Assembly (NCBI GenBank): GCA_001247695.2
Contig: LGRX02035162.1
Location: 1 to 64,000, forward strand
Length of the DNA: 64,000 nucleotides
Direction: 5' to 3'
DNA from: Cymbomonas tetramitiformis
Taxonomy: Eukaryota; Chlorophyta; Pyramimonadophyceae; Pyramimonadales; Pyramimonadaceae
Shown: in pieces, positions 22,368 to 35,111 of the stretch
Position numbering within the stretch: position 1 is the first letter of the stretch
Layout: every line of letters starts with the position of its first letter
Position numbers and translations under genes: made by a program
The notes under the pieces: generated by a model
What the model saw: only the letters and a program-made list of their open reading frames with translations
Told to the model about the DNA's origin: nothing
Databases searched by the model: none

Positions 22368-25300
22368 TTATATACGACCGATCGACGAAAACCTCTTGGG
22401 TACATGTTTCCACGGCCTGATTATTATTATTAGGTCGGCAATTTATTGGTAAAAGTCATCGGCTATCAGCTTTTGACTCAGAAGCCACAATGTTATAGAA
22501 GCTGCGACCTATTGTGACCATATGCGGCAGTTATGCCTTCAGCATACGTAGACAATATGATTATATGGAACTCATAATCCCACTTAAGTTGCATCATGAT
22601 AAATTTATCCAGTGTTCAGGATTTGATAAGGGGTTGACGCCCCACAAGCCAAAGGTCACTGTCTCATAAGGCTCGCCTCAAGTGTGCGGCTTTGAGGATT
22701 AGCGTCATGGCGAGGCACAGTCATGATGCTTTCTAGTCCATAATGGAGCTGGAAATGAGAATGCTCAAGATATCCGAAGACAGGAAGGCTTTTGATTGGC
22801 CAAAGTTACTGTCAAGATGCTTAACCTTGATGGAATGGCATTCGGATACAAACTGTGCAACCATGCATGTGACTTATGCATTGGTGTATGACTTTGATGA
22901 ATTGTCTCTTGTCATGAACCTGGAAGGAATGACGGGCAAATAGCTAGAGTGGCGGATTTACTCACTCGGCTTTGCTGTTATGGAATTCGGTGCCTGATGG
23001 CACAACTGGCAATCCTTTGCTCAGATGCTTTCCTTAAGACATTGGCAACAACTTGTGTGGCAGCTTCTCTAGATTTGGGGAGAAACCATGGATCAACAAT
23101 TCATCAATCAAAACACATGTATCAAGGTTGATTCATAGAATCCTTCAACTCTTGAATTTCGACAATCAGCATCTCAGGCTGTTGACGTCAAAGTGATGGT
23201 CGTAAGCTTACAATATAGCTTATTCACATTTGAAAAACCATCGTTCTCCTATGTCAGTGCCCTTCATATAATATGATAGAGCCGGAGAAATATGCATCTA
23301 TGATTTCTTCATAATGAACTTTATGTGTCAATAAGTCAAATAAGACTTCATTTGATGTTTCAATCGGCATGATGTACCGTGTCATCAACTTTATGGCTGC
23401 TATACACAGATGCTGGAACTTTTGATAAGATTTTTAATCTTCTTTAATCTTTCAAGCAAAATCACAATGATGTAAATCAATTTGTGGCAGCTGTATGAAA
23501 ATGAATGAATCTATACTCTTCCTCCCCCTCGAAAAAAGAGATGTATCAAACCAATCAGATGGTGATGGAGGATGTTATTCAATCATTATGTTATGTGAAA
23601 AATGGTTTGATAGAGAATCAGACTGAGATTACTCATCGAATGCTTTAGAGGTAACAATGTCAATCTGAACATTGATTCTCTCTACGTCATATTGGCAATA
23701 TGCCTGACGTTTTTGAATGTGGCAAATGCCAGATGATGTCAAATGCAGTCGTTGGGTTGCAGCCCACATACTTTGTCAGTTCAGGGTCACTATAGTGTGC
23801 CCAACTTAGACGATGGTTCTGGATAATGATTGTCATAATGAACAATGAAATCAGTGATGGTACCGAAGTTGACTTTGGTATGGAAGCTAATGGAGAGTCA
23901 ATTAAGAAGTGTCTGTAATGACAACAACTTAGTACAAGCTGCATTTTTGTACTTGATGAATGGCTGGTATGTCATTTCATTATGACTAGAACATGGCATC
24001 GCCTAGTGATATATGTATCTTCTTCAGTACATGATCACTTATCTCTATGGTACCCATTTTATTTTTGGGCAAACACTATTCAGAGACTTGTCATGGTAAG
24101 GAAGTATGAATGATGAATGTGTCATTTCAATCCGATAGAATTGTGACTTGTTGATGACTATAAAATTTCTGTCACTTTCCAGAATGAGGATGAACTGTGC
24201 TTGGAGACCGTATGCAGATTGCGGGTTTTCCAAGACTTCGTGGCCTAATAATGGATGAGGCAACAAATTTCTAAACATTCCAGAATGAATTTTCAAAGAG
24301 TCTTCATTTCTTAATGAAGCATGCTTGTCTTATGTGCCAAAATCATATGAAACCACCAGTATGATGTCAATCTATATGTGGATGGTTTATACCATTGTAT
24401 GCTATTCCACAAATAAATAGTGATGTCAGAATAAAAACTTTGGACAATTGCAACTCAGTACAACCCCGAGTGCATTCAAGTCCATTTGTATGCTCAGAAT
24501 CTGAATCTAATGTGCTTTCTATATGCACAGGATAGAATATTTTTTCTATGCGATTCTGGATTCATGAACTAGAGTCAATGTAAAAGTCTTTTCCTATTTC
24601 AGACGATGAAACTCTTATTCCCTTAGGTGCAATACCTTATTGTAAGGAATAGTTATTTTCAATACAAGTTTCAATCGATTTTCTCAAATCTGTCACTTTT
24701 ATGATGATCAGATTGGTCAACTTTACAGCATAACCACTTCCCCTCGTTGAAGGAGATGACTCCCATCATAGGGCGGTATATTAGCTATTTTCATATGACA
24801 CTGAAAAACATGAATAACTCTTGGAGAACTTTGGGATAAACATCCTGGATTGGCTGTGCTTGATTGCTCTATGCCCAAGAATGACCGAAGAGATTGCTTG
24901 CCATTTTTTCAGCCATATAGCGTGGAGGCTGCTTAACAACGGTTGGGTCATAAGCTAAATAGCTATGCCAGCTATGTCGGAGGCTGAATAGCCATGATTG
25001 CACAGACTTTGTCTTTCATGATGAATAGACCTCTGAGAAATGGTGTCTGAAAAATCAATTGAGAACAACTCAACCTTTTGGTAGGATGAAGAGCTGATGA
25101 TCTTTGTTGCACTATAATTGTTTAATGTGCACTATGAAATGCCTCGTGATATATAATCTCACAGAATAGGCATTGCTCAATGGCGATATGATCAGATATG
25201 TAATGATCAATGAAGACAAGATGGTTGGTATGGCTCATTCAGTAGGTATAATTACCTCAAAGAGATGCCAATACACGGATACATATCAAGACATAAGGGC

Positions 25301-28071
25301 AATAGGCTTATTGTATAGCCTTCAAGGCAGCTAGCATTTATGCTGCATTGGTCAGCTCAGTGGCTTTGACCTTTCTAGGTGTTGTACTCAGGCCGTGGCC
25401 TACATATTGCTTTGAGTAATCTTGACACCTTTAATAATGATCCAATCAGATGATATGTATGAAATATCAAGAATGGTTGCCCTTTTCAATGATCATTGGT
25501 GGCAGAGGCTATAGTGCTTGCACCGTGTCAATATACAATTCTAGTCTGGATACATGTTAGACCAGATGTATACAATGTCTAGGTCTTCAAAATCAAGCTC
25601 ATATGTGTGGCATGGCTGATGTATGTGTCAACTTCATGGAGTTCTGCATGGTTTGATTGTATACAGTCAGGCTTACCAAAACAAAAACAATGATGCAACT
25701 TACTTGTTTTATTATTTGTCTTTATTATTTATTTGGTTTTTAGTTGTATTTCTAGCTTATCATCTTCCCCCCTCAAGGAAGTGTATTGCTAGGCGGTTGT
25801 CAAGCGCCGTTCAAATACAACAGAGGTCCGACCTATATGTGATGACGTGAAAGCTTACTATGAAGCTGGATAGCAGTTCTCGGGATGCAGCCCATTGCAC
25901 CGAAGGTGCATTGCAGTCGTTGGGATGCAGCCCGAATTTACGTCATCAGCGTGGGTCATATAGTGCCCATGCATGTGCTGTATAAAATACAACACTACCC
26001 TCCAGCGAAGTGGTTAGTTATTACCATCATCGTATGCTGTGGGATATCAAATATATGATCAGAGAGCATGGATGTATATACACCATGTTTGTCAATATCG
26101 GAGAGACTGTGTCTTCTTTAAAATCCTCATGATTATATGTATAATGGTGCTACACTGATGTCAACACCTTCTCTCTGAGTGATTTATTGATTTCAGATGT
26201 GATGTCGTGGCATAAAATATGTCCACGTCATTGGCACGAGTCATGTTGTGTCCATGCATACACGATCTTAGCGCAGGTCACAATATAGTGCCCGAGCATA
26301 CGCGATTTTAGCGTAGGTCACATTGTGCTTCTATTTATTACATCTGAGAATATATGTTACTCATCTTTGTGAGTCTAGACAGCATTGTGCTGATTGCAAT
26401 GCTTTCTCTGGTGACTTATATATCACAGATTATACCAATGTGGTGATCAGTCCCGTGCAATATTTTGTCACCGGAATGTACAGGGATTGTGAATGATTGC
26501 AATCCAGCCGGAGGAATAATCTCAACAGCTTATTCTGTACTAATGAATTCATCGGAGTTATACTTATTTCGACGATTCAAAAACCCATGTCATTGTAGTG
26601 ATGACAGCTCATATGAATATATAGGATTTTTATCAGAATGCTTTTATGTGATGTCAACATATTATGAACAATTCACTTGCATCTCAGGATCAAAGGAGTT
26701 ACGCTTGGAAGGTCTTGCATGGTGGTCACCAACAGTTATCAGCTGTTATTCGGGTGCCAAATTCTGCCTTCAGCACTGGGACTATATCAACCAGTCTTAC
26801 AGCGATGCACTTGTCCTTCCCACTCTTGTGTACGGCTATAGTGCCAAAGTGTAGCAGGTGGGATATATATATATATATATATACATTATATAACTATCAT
26901 CTTCTGATCCAGGAAATGCAATTAAGCATGGTATCAGGTTATATGTTATGTATATAGTTCAGCATTCCAAACTTACTCGAGAATGTAAATGCTGAGCAAG
27001 AGTCAACTTATAGTCATTGGGATATAGTTTCCCATCCGAGTTTACACTTTATTAGTGATGGTGGTTTTAACGTTGTACAGATTTCAACGTTACTTGTGGA
27101 TGCAGTGATTTTATCAAAAGCAATCCATCATAATCACCAGATCGGAAAAATGGATATGTGTATAATCCTATCCACCTTCTTCCCCCCTTGAGGAAGTGTG
27201 AACACATAGGCAGTCAGTTGCCTATATACCTCATAGCTTATAGCTTATAGGTTATAGCATGCAGTCCTTATAGGAAGCAGCTGTTACAGTTTTAGGGTTG
27301 TTGCCCAACAGTTCTTGGGTTGTTGCCCGATATATCATCATGTCTGTGTCGAAAACAGCATGATATGTTAATGCTAAATACGAAGTTTATCGAAATTATA
27401 GTAGCATTTTAGGGCATGTCATGTTACAGTGGCCCATATACCCAATAATATAATTAGGGTGTTACATGATATCAGTAACCCTAAAATAGGTTAAAAATAA
27501 GCAGTATAAATTTTTTGCAAATGTTTTTAAGCAAAACTGCATATGATACCAAACTGAATGTTACAGGATGTTCAGAAGGTACGTTACACCCCCTGACACA
27601 CACATTCAGATTTTAGGGTGTTACAGGGTGTTACACGTGTTATGTCATTCAGGTATTGTTATTTGATAGCTAAATATTCATTATAGCAAAAAAAAATCAA
27701 TCCCAAATTTTCAAAAGATTACACGTAGAACATTTTGACCGATTTATTGTTACAGCCAATATGTACACCCCTACATATTCCACACCCATTACCTAGGGTG
27801 TTACACGAGATATGACATGTGTCATTATGATTTCCTCATACCTTAATAGGTATAAAATCATAATATCAAATAAAACAAGGTCCAATTTTCAAATTTCAAA
27901 TTAATCGCCAAAGAATTTTACCGATTTTGGCCATTTTTCAACATATATATATATATGTTGATATATGTACATATCTCTGTGTGTGTGGAATGTAAAGTAC
28001 AGAATCACTGCAATAAACTTTACTTTTGCACATGACAAATTTCATGGCAAATAAGTAAATTATGCTGTATA
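22368..28071. other. AT-rich region without an intact gene
   Basis: About 5.7 kb with short frames only and frequent stops in all frames. Scattered minus-strand pieces (23944-23687 with HRLSWAHYSDPELTK; 24296-24045) faintly suggest a decayed copia-type polyprotein, but I could not align enough to claim it. GTTCTTGGGATGCAGCCC-type motifs occur near 23746, 25871, 25912, 27286 and 27308. GGGTGTTACA-type motifs recur around 27450-27800. A TA microsatellite lies at 26865-26885. Nothing else could be supported. Confidence 0.45.
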
Positions 28072-30506
28072 TCAACATCTATGGTTGACAGCATTTCTGG
28101 GTTTTACTGATTTAAACCCATAGTCCAAAAGGTACATGTGTATGACGTGGAAGTACACCAATCTGGAGAACGCGCAAGGAGTTTTCACACCAAGCTTCTT
28201 GAAACTATCTTGTAACTGCTCTTTGGAAGCGCCGTTCTTCGCCATGCCTTTGTGCAACTGCTGTATTTGTCGGACACGTTCATCGGTGTGGAGGTCAGTC
28301 TCGGTATCGCCACCTGGGTAAGTAAGTGTACAATCCATAATGAATTGGGGCAGATTGGGGGCGGGTTGTTGGCGGTACGGGGGCGGGGATAAGGGCGAAA
28401 CAGGGGCGGGGCCAGGGCGGGACTCGGACAGTGCTTAGTAAGCACCAACGCTCCTATCACAAACTTCTCGGTAAACGCGACAGGTACAATACGGGGGCGG
28501 TATGGGGCCCAAATACCGGACCGACATGGGACCAACATAGGACCGATCTATATGAGTATGATTGTACATCCAAGAATGGGCGGACCTCGTCGCTTTTGGT
28601 ACTTCTCCAGAAATATCGTTTTCCCCATCTTGCTTTTCGCAGCCCCAATGCCGTTGATCAGGCACTTCAAGCATCCCATAATGGCAGTCGCGGCCATTCG
28701 TCGGGATGCGTCCACAAGGCCAACGTAATCCATGATGAGTACCGCGTACACCATGCATCGAACTGTAAATGGTTCTTTCTCGATGACGTCGAAAACCGTA
28801 TGACCAGTGGACCACAGTACCTCTAGCTCATCCACCAGGTGGTCGTAAAAGAGCGAAGTGTCCTTGGGCTTGCCCTCCGCAATCCCATACGTGAACACGT
28901 GCTTGTGTCGTTCTTCCCCGGGCATGTTGCCAATCGTGAAGCAAATGGGCATGATGCTGGATAGCTGATCGTTGAACGGGTTGATTCCATCCGCGCAAAG
29001 AATAATCCATAGATTCCGGCGGTCCGCGAAGAATCTGGGGAACTTCTGGACCAAAGCTCGGAGAGCAGGAGAATCTGCATTCGCAAGGCCGGGTCCAATG
29101 TCATTTCCCCATGGGTCCGGAAATTCGCCCTCAAATGTACCACATACCGAACCAACTATAATATCAAACTAATCGCTGATTGAGCTAGGATGACGAGAGA
29201 TGGGTCCCACAGGTTTCCCTATACAGGGCGGGATAAGGGACCGATAGGGACGGGAAAGGTACTATGGGACACTCAACAGGGCTGAGCAATTTTACATGAT
29301 TCGCACCATGTATCCCGGTGACTTTGTCTGGTTGTTCGTCAGGAAGCTTGGTCGCATCGAAGCTCCGCACCATCGCGGCATATTCTGGACAGAGGAAGAT
29401 GTACTCCAGCAGTGATTCCAAAGGCCAGTATCTGAAAATAGATCTTGCTCGACCGTTCGTTCTCACCCCGTCGTGTTCTTTTCCCAACCGATACCTCGAA
29501 GTCTTACACTTTGGACATTTGTCGAGCTCGCTGTGTTCACCCTTGTACATGATGCAGCCCTTGATGCACACGTGCACCTCATTGTACGCTCCGTAGAAGG
29601 GTTTAAACCGCTTCAATGTCTCGGGGAACGTGCGAGGAAGGACTTGCCGTTCTTCGTTGTTAAGGAGCCTTCCCCGGACGATGTCGAGAATAGATGCAAA
29701 GATGGACTGAGTCCCGTTGTGCTCGACCTGCATCTCCAAAAGGTCAAGTAACAGTCCGTTGATCTTGGAAATGTCCTGCAGGGCGCCAACACTTCATCAG
29801 TCCATCCGCGCTTGGTACTAGAAGGATGCATGTGTAAAGTCATGGGGCAATATGGGTCCCCATCCGGTACCATACATGGGACCGGGCCGTTCACACAGGT
29901 CCCATATCGGTCCCATGTGGGTACCTTAACTTGCAAGCAGCACTCACTACTGTAACCGTACGAGGCGGTATGTACTGGTCCTAGACCGGTACCACGTCCC
30001 GTACCGATAGGCCCCCCACATGTTCCCAATGGGTACCACATCCTGAACACCGCACTCACCACATCGCCTTCGCCATCGGAATCATCCGCAGAGTCGTCGG
30101 TAAGCTCTTCGGCATCTTCATCCTCCTCGCCACCGCCTTCCCCGTCGCCGCTGTCGTCTCCGGATGACGATTCGCCATCATCATCACGTAGTTGTTTCCC
30201 AAACCCCAAGTCCTCGATGTGTTTCGCCAACGCTTCAAAGTTGGATATCACCTCGGCTTCCCGAGGGGTATGGTCACGATCCGCACCGCCCATCTCATCA
30301 TCTCGGGGAGATGATCGCTCATTCTCTTCTTCGAACTCCTGTTGCGGAATGTATACACCATATTGTTTGACATGTCGGAGAATTTGACGGCGACCAAGTT
30401 CACGTGTCGTAAGCCCTCGGTGGTGGCATTGATTACACGGACAAATGCCATACTCTGAAACGTAGCGTCCAGGGCGGCTTCCTTGTATGCCTTGTGGAGT
30501 CGCCAT
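28072..30506 (-). pseudogene. CACTA (En/Spm) transposase, tnp2 type, probably truncated
   Basis: Pieces in transcript order. Exon 30506-30060 has CPCNQCHHRGLTTRELGRRQ, like the Transpos_assoc domain, then a very acidic Asp/Glu/Gly stretch; it ends at donor GTGAGT (30059). Exon from 29775 (acceptor CCCTGCAG, phase 0) has RFKPFYGAYNEVHVCIKGC and CPKCKTSRY. Exon about 29135-28560 has FADRRNLWIILCADGINPFN, GNMPGEERHKHVFTYG and the catalytic-region block typical of transposase family tnp2. Exon from 28313 (acceptor TTACCCAG) has KKLGVKTPCAFSRLVYFH. Then the frame ends at 28072, well short of a full tnp2 protein. The internal donor near 29300 and the donor near 28570 are not certain. Terminal CACTA repeats were not found. 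It is at least a fragment, and any function is doubtful. Confidence 0.75.
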
Positions 30507-30694
30507 CTATCGTCACATAGACAAGTGCCAAACCATTTTATCCAGCATGTTGCAGGTAGAACGCCTGCAAAAGGTCGTACACGCTGGGGTGAGTAAGTGT
30601 TTAAAGCGAGCAGTACTATACGGGGGCGGGGTCTCGGACCGATAGGAACCACTCTGTCAGTCCATAACCGGTCCCGAACCCCGGACCCGTAGGA

Positions 30695-30870
30695 ACCATG
30701 CCTTGGACCCCACACGGACCCGTCGGTACCATGCCTTGGACTCCATACGGACCCGTCGGTACCATGCCTTGGACTCCATACGGACCCGTCGGTACCATGC
30801 CTGGGACCCCACATGGACCCGTCGGTACCATGCCTTGGACCCCACACGGACCCCACACGGACCCGTTCGG
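30695..30870. repeat. 33-bp tandem repeat, five copies
   Basis: Units of ACCATGCCTTGGACTCCATA plus CGGACCCGTCGGT at 30695, 30728, 30761, 30794 and 30827. They lie just upstream of the minus-strand transposase pieces. Being divisible by three, they open frames on both strands (MPWTPYGPVGT). Confidence 0.92.
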
Positions 30871-30960
30871 AATCCACCGCAGCAAGACGCCGCAACCCTA
30901 ATAAACCCTATGGTCCCATAGGTGGAACACAGCCCGCCCCTATGGGGTAAAGTAAAAAAA

Positions 30961-31420
30961 CGCCGGGTCTAGGGAACGAAACAGGGTCCATGTGGTCCAA
31001 AAATGTCTGACCATGCATGGACCTCGCATGGACTTGCCAAATAACCCGTTGAACCACTGTGGGACCGACGGCATGGACCCGTAATGAAGCCTATGGGACC
31101 GACGCACAGGTGTTTTTGCCTGTTTTTGCTTAAAAAAGTGCATTTTGGGGTTACGCGTTACACATGGACCTCACTTGGACCGACCAGTGTTAAAGGCTCG
31201 CTCTCACGCTGCCCCCATGAGGAATAGCGGGTCCCCGAGATTTTACAAAAAAAAACGACGGGTCTAGGGAACGAAACAGGGTCCATGTGGTGCAAAAATG
31301 TCTGACCATGCATGGACCTCGCATGGACTTGCGTCGGACCACACATGGACCGACGGCATGGACCGGTGATGAAGCCTATGGGACCGACGCACAGTTTCAC
31401 ATTTTTGGGGATTCGAGTCA
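30961..31420. repeat. Direct duplication of about 170-200 bp, offset 295 bp
   Basis: Copy 30961-31158 and copy 31256-31420 share GGGTCTAGGGAACGAAACAG, CTGACCATGCATGGACCTCG and AAGCCTATGGGACCGACGCA. Copy 1 carries an extra piece around 31041-31062. It lies between the two divergently arranged coding regions (28-30.5 and 32.3-34.2 kb) and may be their common upstream region. Confidence 0.8.
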
Positions 31421-31895
31421 CATGGACCTCACGTGGACCTATCTAAAGAACGTCGGCGAGGCAAGCAGCGGTGTAAAGAATTCCTCGTTGAGAGATAGCG
31501 AAAATCGACCCAAAAATCGAAAAAAACAAAATTTGGGCACTAAAAGGGGCAGGTTGATTGCAATATATCCTGCCAAACAAAAAAGCAAAAATGTTTTTTT
31601 CCCGTGAGATATCGGCATTTTTGTGCGTGCGATTTTTTCAAATCGAACTAAAGGGAAAAAATCGAAGAACAGGTGCTCTGTGGGAATGCTTTCCTGTTCC
31701 CAGCGAACGGTGCAATTGACGGACCAGATGAACCCCCCAGTCTTAATCGGACGGTCTCCATGAGTTACTGAAACTCAAAATGGCATGAAGGCGTGGGTGG
31801 GCACCCACAACGCCCCTTGTGCACTAGCGGCGTCGTTGGCGGCAACCGCCCATCGTGCCACATGCACGGGGAACTGCCAGTAGAACACAAGGGGA

Positions 31896-31996
31896 ATCGT
31901 GGGTGCCCATGCCTCCAAGGGGATTCGAACCCCTCACCCTCACGTGAAACGCGTTCGGCTTACCAACATTTGACCACTCGGCCAAGCACCCACGAT
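31896..31996 (-). ncRNA. tRNA-Ser/Leu-like sequence inside an 11-bp inverted repeat
   Basis: On the minus strand the segment has a good box A (TGGCCGAGTGG) and a good box B (GGTTCGAATCC), spaced as in a type II tRNA. It also has a T-arm AGGGG-TTCGAAT-CCCCT. An acceptor-like stem is formed by perfect terminal repeats ATCGTGGGTGC (31896-31906) and GCACCCACGAT (31986-31996). Against a working tRNA, about 11 extra bases separate the T-arm from the 3' acceptor strand and the anticodon arm is imperfect. It is therefore more likely a tRNA pseudogene or SINE head. Confidence 0.5.
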
Positions 31997-32337
31997 GATG
32001 GAAATTCGCCGCACGGCAGCAATTATATTCATAAAACCGCATGCCCTACCGAGAGCACTCTGAAACGAACTAGAAAAGAAAAAAAGAAATTGAGACCTGC
32101 AAATTTGAAATCGCAGCCCATGACAGTCCCATGCGAGTTGACTCGATCGCGTGGACCGACGTTGGACCTCGATGGAACCAATGCTGTCCACCTTGGTACA
32201 ATGCCTCGCCTGGCGGCGCAGAAAGTCAAAGAACTTTGAATTCTTTGAAGACCTTCGTTCCTCGCACTACCGCCTCACAACCTCAGTCCTCACAGCCTCA
32301 CGCACAACCTCCGTCCGTCCACGCAGCACAGACATCG

Positions 32338-34174
32338 ATGGGACCTTCACGCAAGACACGCAGCAAAGACGAGAAGAAACTGTCTTCCCGGCAGACGACC
32401 CTCCCTCAGTCTGGAAACACCCAGCTGGGGGAGCTCATGCGCCAGTTTGCAGCCCAGCAGCAAGAAATGCAGGGTCTCCGGCAGCAGCTGGCAGCAGGGC
32501 TTGCTGGTGCTGCTGCTGTGCCTGCGCAGCACCCGGCCGTCAAGGTGGAAGCGGGTGCTACAGGCAGCACGCCTGGCGATGCGGGGGGGGGTCTTCCACA
32601 CGACAAAGGAAGCCCCCCAGCATCTCGTGAAGTCATTGCAGCGGTCGACAAATTTAGTTTGCGGAAATAATTTAAAAAGTGGAGTATGGGCCCCTGGATG
32701 CACCATCTCCACGCTGGAGGAAGAGAGCCTGGACGAAGCCGTTGAGGCGATCAAAACGGCGACGCCAGGCTTCTCGTACGAATGCGTGCGGGATTACATA
32801 AAAAACCGACTGACATATATGAAATGTCAGACCACCACCTTGGGGAGGTGGAAGCTAAAGACCACAAAAGAATGCCCGACGGGGTTTTTCCAGCGTTTTG
32901 ACGGCCCGGCCCGCGGCGTCCGGGTGGCATCGGACGCCACCGGCGAGCTGCCCGGCAAGAAGACCACCGAGACGGTGCTGAATTACTTCGACGCCGGGCA
33001 GCCCACGGAGGGGCCCCTCTTTGAAGCCTTCTGGGCACTGGAGGGGGTGCAGTACGTCAAGCCCGCCGACGTGCAGCCCGCCAACTTGGGGAAGCCCGCC
33101 GCCGGGCTGGACAAGGATCAAGGGGAGAAGATCCCTGCCCCAGTCGCGCCCGAGAAGCAGGGCAAGGAGAAGAAGAGTTCGTTCGTGTGGCCACTGGTAA
33201 GCAAACATACCTGTTATGTTTTTTTACCCTGGACCCCTTTGTTTTAAGAGGGACGGTACAGGGGCCACGTTTAGCCCTCGTACCGAACCCACGCTGGACC
33301 GACCCACAGTGTGGTAGGGCCGCTCCAGCTGAACTGCAGTGTGTGAGTGTGGGTACGATGTCGCTGACTGCTATTGGTTTGGGGCTGGGTCGCAGGCGGA
33401 TGACTCCACACTGGTGCTCGGGTCATTCGTCGCCGTGCACCGCATCCGCTCCAAATCCGTTACCCCCTTCCCCGAGGAGTTCGCCTCCTCACTCCTCGAC
33501 TACGACAACGATCGGTTCGAGTTGTGTTACGGGGTGGTGGAGGGGGTCCCCGGGGGGAGCAGTGTGAATATTGCCAAGGGGGGCAAAATCCCCAAGGACG
33601 TCGTGGAGGTTTTGCTCAAGTTCGGAGTAAAACCTTCCCCCCACGACGAGAACGACGAGGCCGGGGACCATCACGACCGCATCCTTGCGATGCACGAGTT
33701 ATCCATCACGAAGTTGCTCGCTCTCCCCTCCAACTCAGAAAAAAAATAAACAAAACAGAACTCCAGCACGACGCCAAGTCGATAATGGAGGCAGGCATCC
33801 TGGTGTGGTGAGTAACCCTTCAGTTCACACGTTTTGCCCTCTGTAAACCTGGGCCCGTTTACCTCTGTAAACCTGGGTCCCGCACGGTCCGGTGTTCTGC
33901 CCGCACCCCGCCCCCGTATGTCCTGTATGGTCCCACGTGTCGCCCCAACCCCGCCCCAGTATACTCTGTGTACTGTGTTGAGGTGTGGTGTGTCTACGTA
34001 TGCAGGTTGCCAGTCAGTAACGTCAAGCTCAGCAAAAATGCCTCTAAGGTATTTGCTGGTATGAAGGTGCAGAGCGCCAAGGAAGCTTCCGAACGAAGTA
34101 AATGTGAGTTCGCTTCAATGTTCGATAGTATATCGAAACAATCTGCGTGGAATATCTGTGTCGTCATAAGGTAG
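32338..34174 (+). pseudogene. Intron-containing gene of unknown function, two homopolymer frameshifts
   Basis: Starts about 32338 (MGPSRKTRSKDEKK) with a Gln-rich coil (FAAQQQEMQGLRQQL). At a run of nine G (32583-32591) the coding frame shifts to one containing ISTLEEESLDEAVEAIKTA, YECVRDYIKNRLTYMK and ALEGVQYVKPADVQPANL. Exon 1 ends at 33195 (donor GTAAGC). Exon 2 begins at 33396 (phase 0; STLVLGSFVAVHRIRSKS, GKIPKDVVEVLLKFG). At a run of eight A (about 33739) a one-base shift is again needed to continue through LQHDAKSIMEAG to donor GTGAGT at 33808. Exon 3 is 34006-34174 (KLSKNASKVFAGMKVQ, TAG stop). I do not recognise the protein. Its introns hold the same GGTCCC/GTACCG-rich filler as the neighbouring CACTA remnant, so it may be a transposon passenger gene. 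Shifts could be decay or sequencing error. Confidence 0.5.
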
Positions 34175-34197
34175 GAGAGGAAAAATGGTTGACGGCG

Positions 34198-34258
34198 TGT
34201 CCCATTTTGAACATTAAAAAGTAAGATTTTCTATATATGCAAATCTCATTTTGGGACA
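34198..34258 (+). repeat. 61-bp TGTCCCA..TGGGACA cassette, copy 1
   Basis: Bounded by the perfect 7-bp inverted repeat TGTCCCA / TGGGACA. The interior has TTTTCTATATATG. First of five equal-length copies in the same orientation. Confidence 0.9.
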
Positions 34259-34372
34259 AGAGTTCCAGAATGTATATCGCAGAATTCCAGAAAATCAAAT
34301 TGCAATATCGCAGAATTCCACAATTCCAGAAAATCAAATTGAAACACAGGGAACAATGGCAACAATCGCAGG

Positions 34373-34433
34373 TGTCCCATTTTGAACATTCAAAATTAAG
34401 TTTTTCTATATACAAACATCTCAGTTTGGGACA
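34373..34433 (+). repeat. 61-bp cassette, copy 2
   Basis: Same 7-bp ends; interior TTTTTCTATATAC. It is closest to copy 1 (shared TTTTGAACATT). Confidence 0.9.
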
Positions 34434-34507
34434 GTAGATGATATCGGCTTGCATCGGCACACATCGGCATATGCCGGTTGGCTTATCGCAATTGCCGAAG
34501 ATGTCGA

Positions 34508-34574
34508 CAATCGCAAATATTGTGAAATGAATCGCAAATATTGTGAAATGAATCGCAAATATTGTGAAATGAAT
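34508..34574. repeat. 21-bp tandem repeat, three copies
   Basis: AATCGCAAATATTGTGAAATG is repeated three times between cassettes 2 and 3, with a truncated AATCG at the end. A second local repeat, of GTATGACT-type units, lies at about 34970-35055 between cassettes 4 and 5. Confidence 0.85.
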
Positions 34575-34601
34575 CGTAAGTATACAATATCTGACACACA
34601 G

Positions 34602-34662
34602 TGTCCCAAAGTGAAATAAGGAAAATATATTATTCTATATATAAAGATTTGAGAATGGGACA
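34602..34662 (+). repeat. 61-bp cassette, copy 3
   Basis: Same 7-bp ends; interior ATTCTATATATAAAG. Shares AAAGTGAAATA with copy 4. Confidence 0.9.
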
Positions 34663-34860
34663 ACAAGCGAAATGCAAATATGTAGAATATTCATCGCAGA
34701 ACGGCGACAATTGGAAATTGTTGCTTTTGTTGATACTAATCAGTGATATGCAAAATAAACAATTGAAACAAATGAAATTTGCGGTTTGCGATCGCAATTG
34801 TTGTCATTCACAGAAAAGGAACACTCGTAGAATTTGCTGACATCGCCTCGTGATAAATAG

Positions 34861-34921
34861 TGTCCCAAAGTGAAATATATAAAAATATATTTTCTATACA
34901 TGAAGTTTTGAAAATGGGACA
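34861..34921 (+). repeat. 61-bp cassette, copy 4
   Basis: Same 7-bp ends; interior TTTTCTATACATGAAG. Confidence 0.9.
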
Positions 34922-35111
34922 ATATAATTCACACATATTGATCTGAGGCCGACATCAGATGCCTTGCGTATGACTCGAGTATGACTTGCGTATGATTTGT
35001 GTATGACTTGTGTATGACTAGAGTATGACTAGAGTATGACTAGAGTATGACTTAAAAGCAACATTCAAAGAAAAGGAACAATCAGAGATTGTTCCCGATG
35101 TTGCCGGTGCG

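Noticed and set aside
24045..24296. Copia-type polyprotein piece
   Set aside because: Faint resemblance (SAYGLQAQ) but no consecutive RT or integrase motifs could be followed in any frame.
31896..31996. Functional tRNA-Ser gene
   Set aside because: The acceptor 3' strand is displaced by about 11 bases and the anticodon stem is imperfect.
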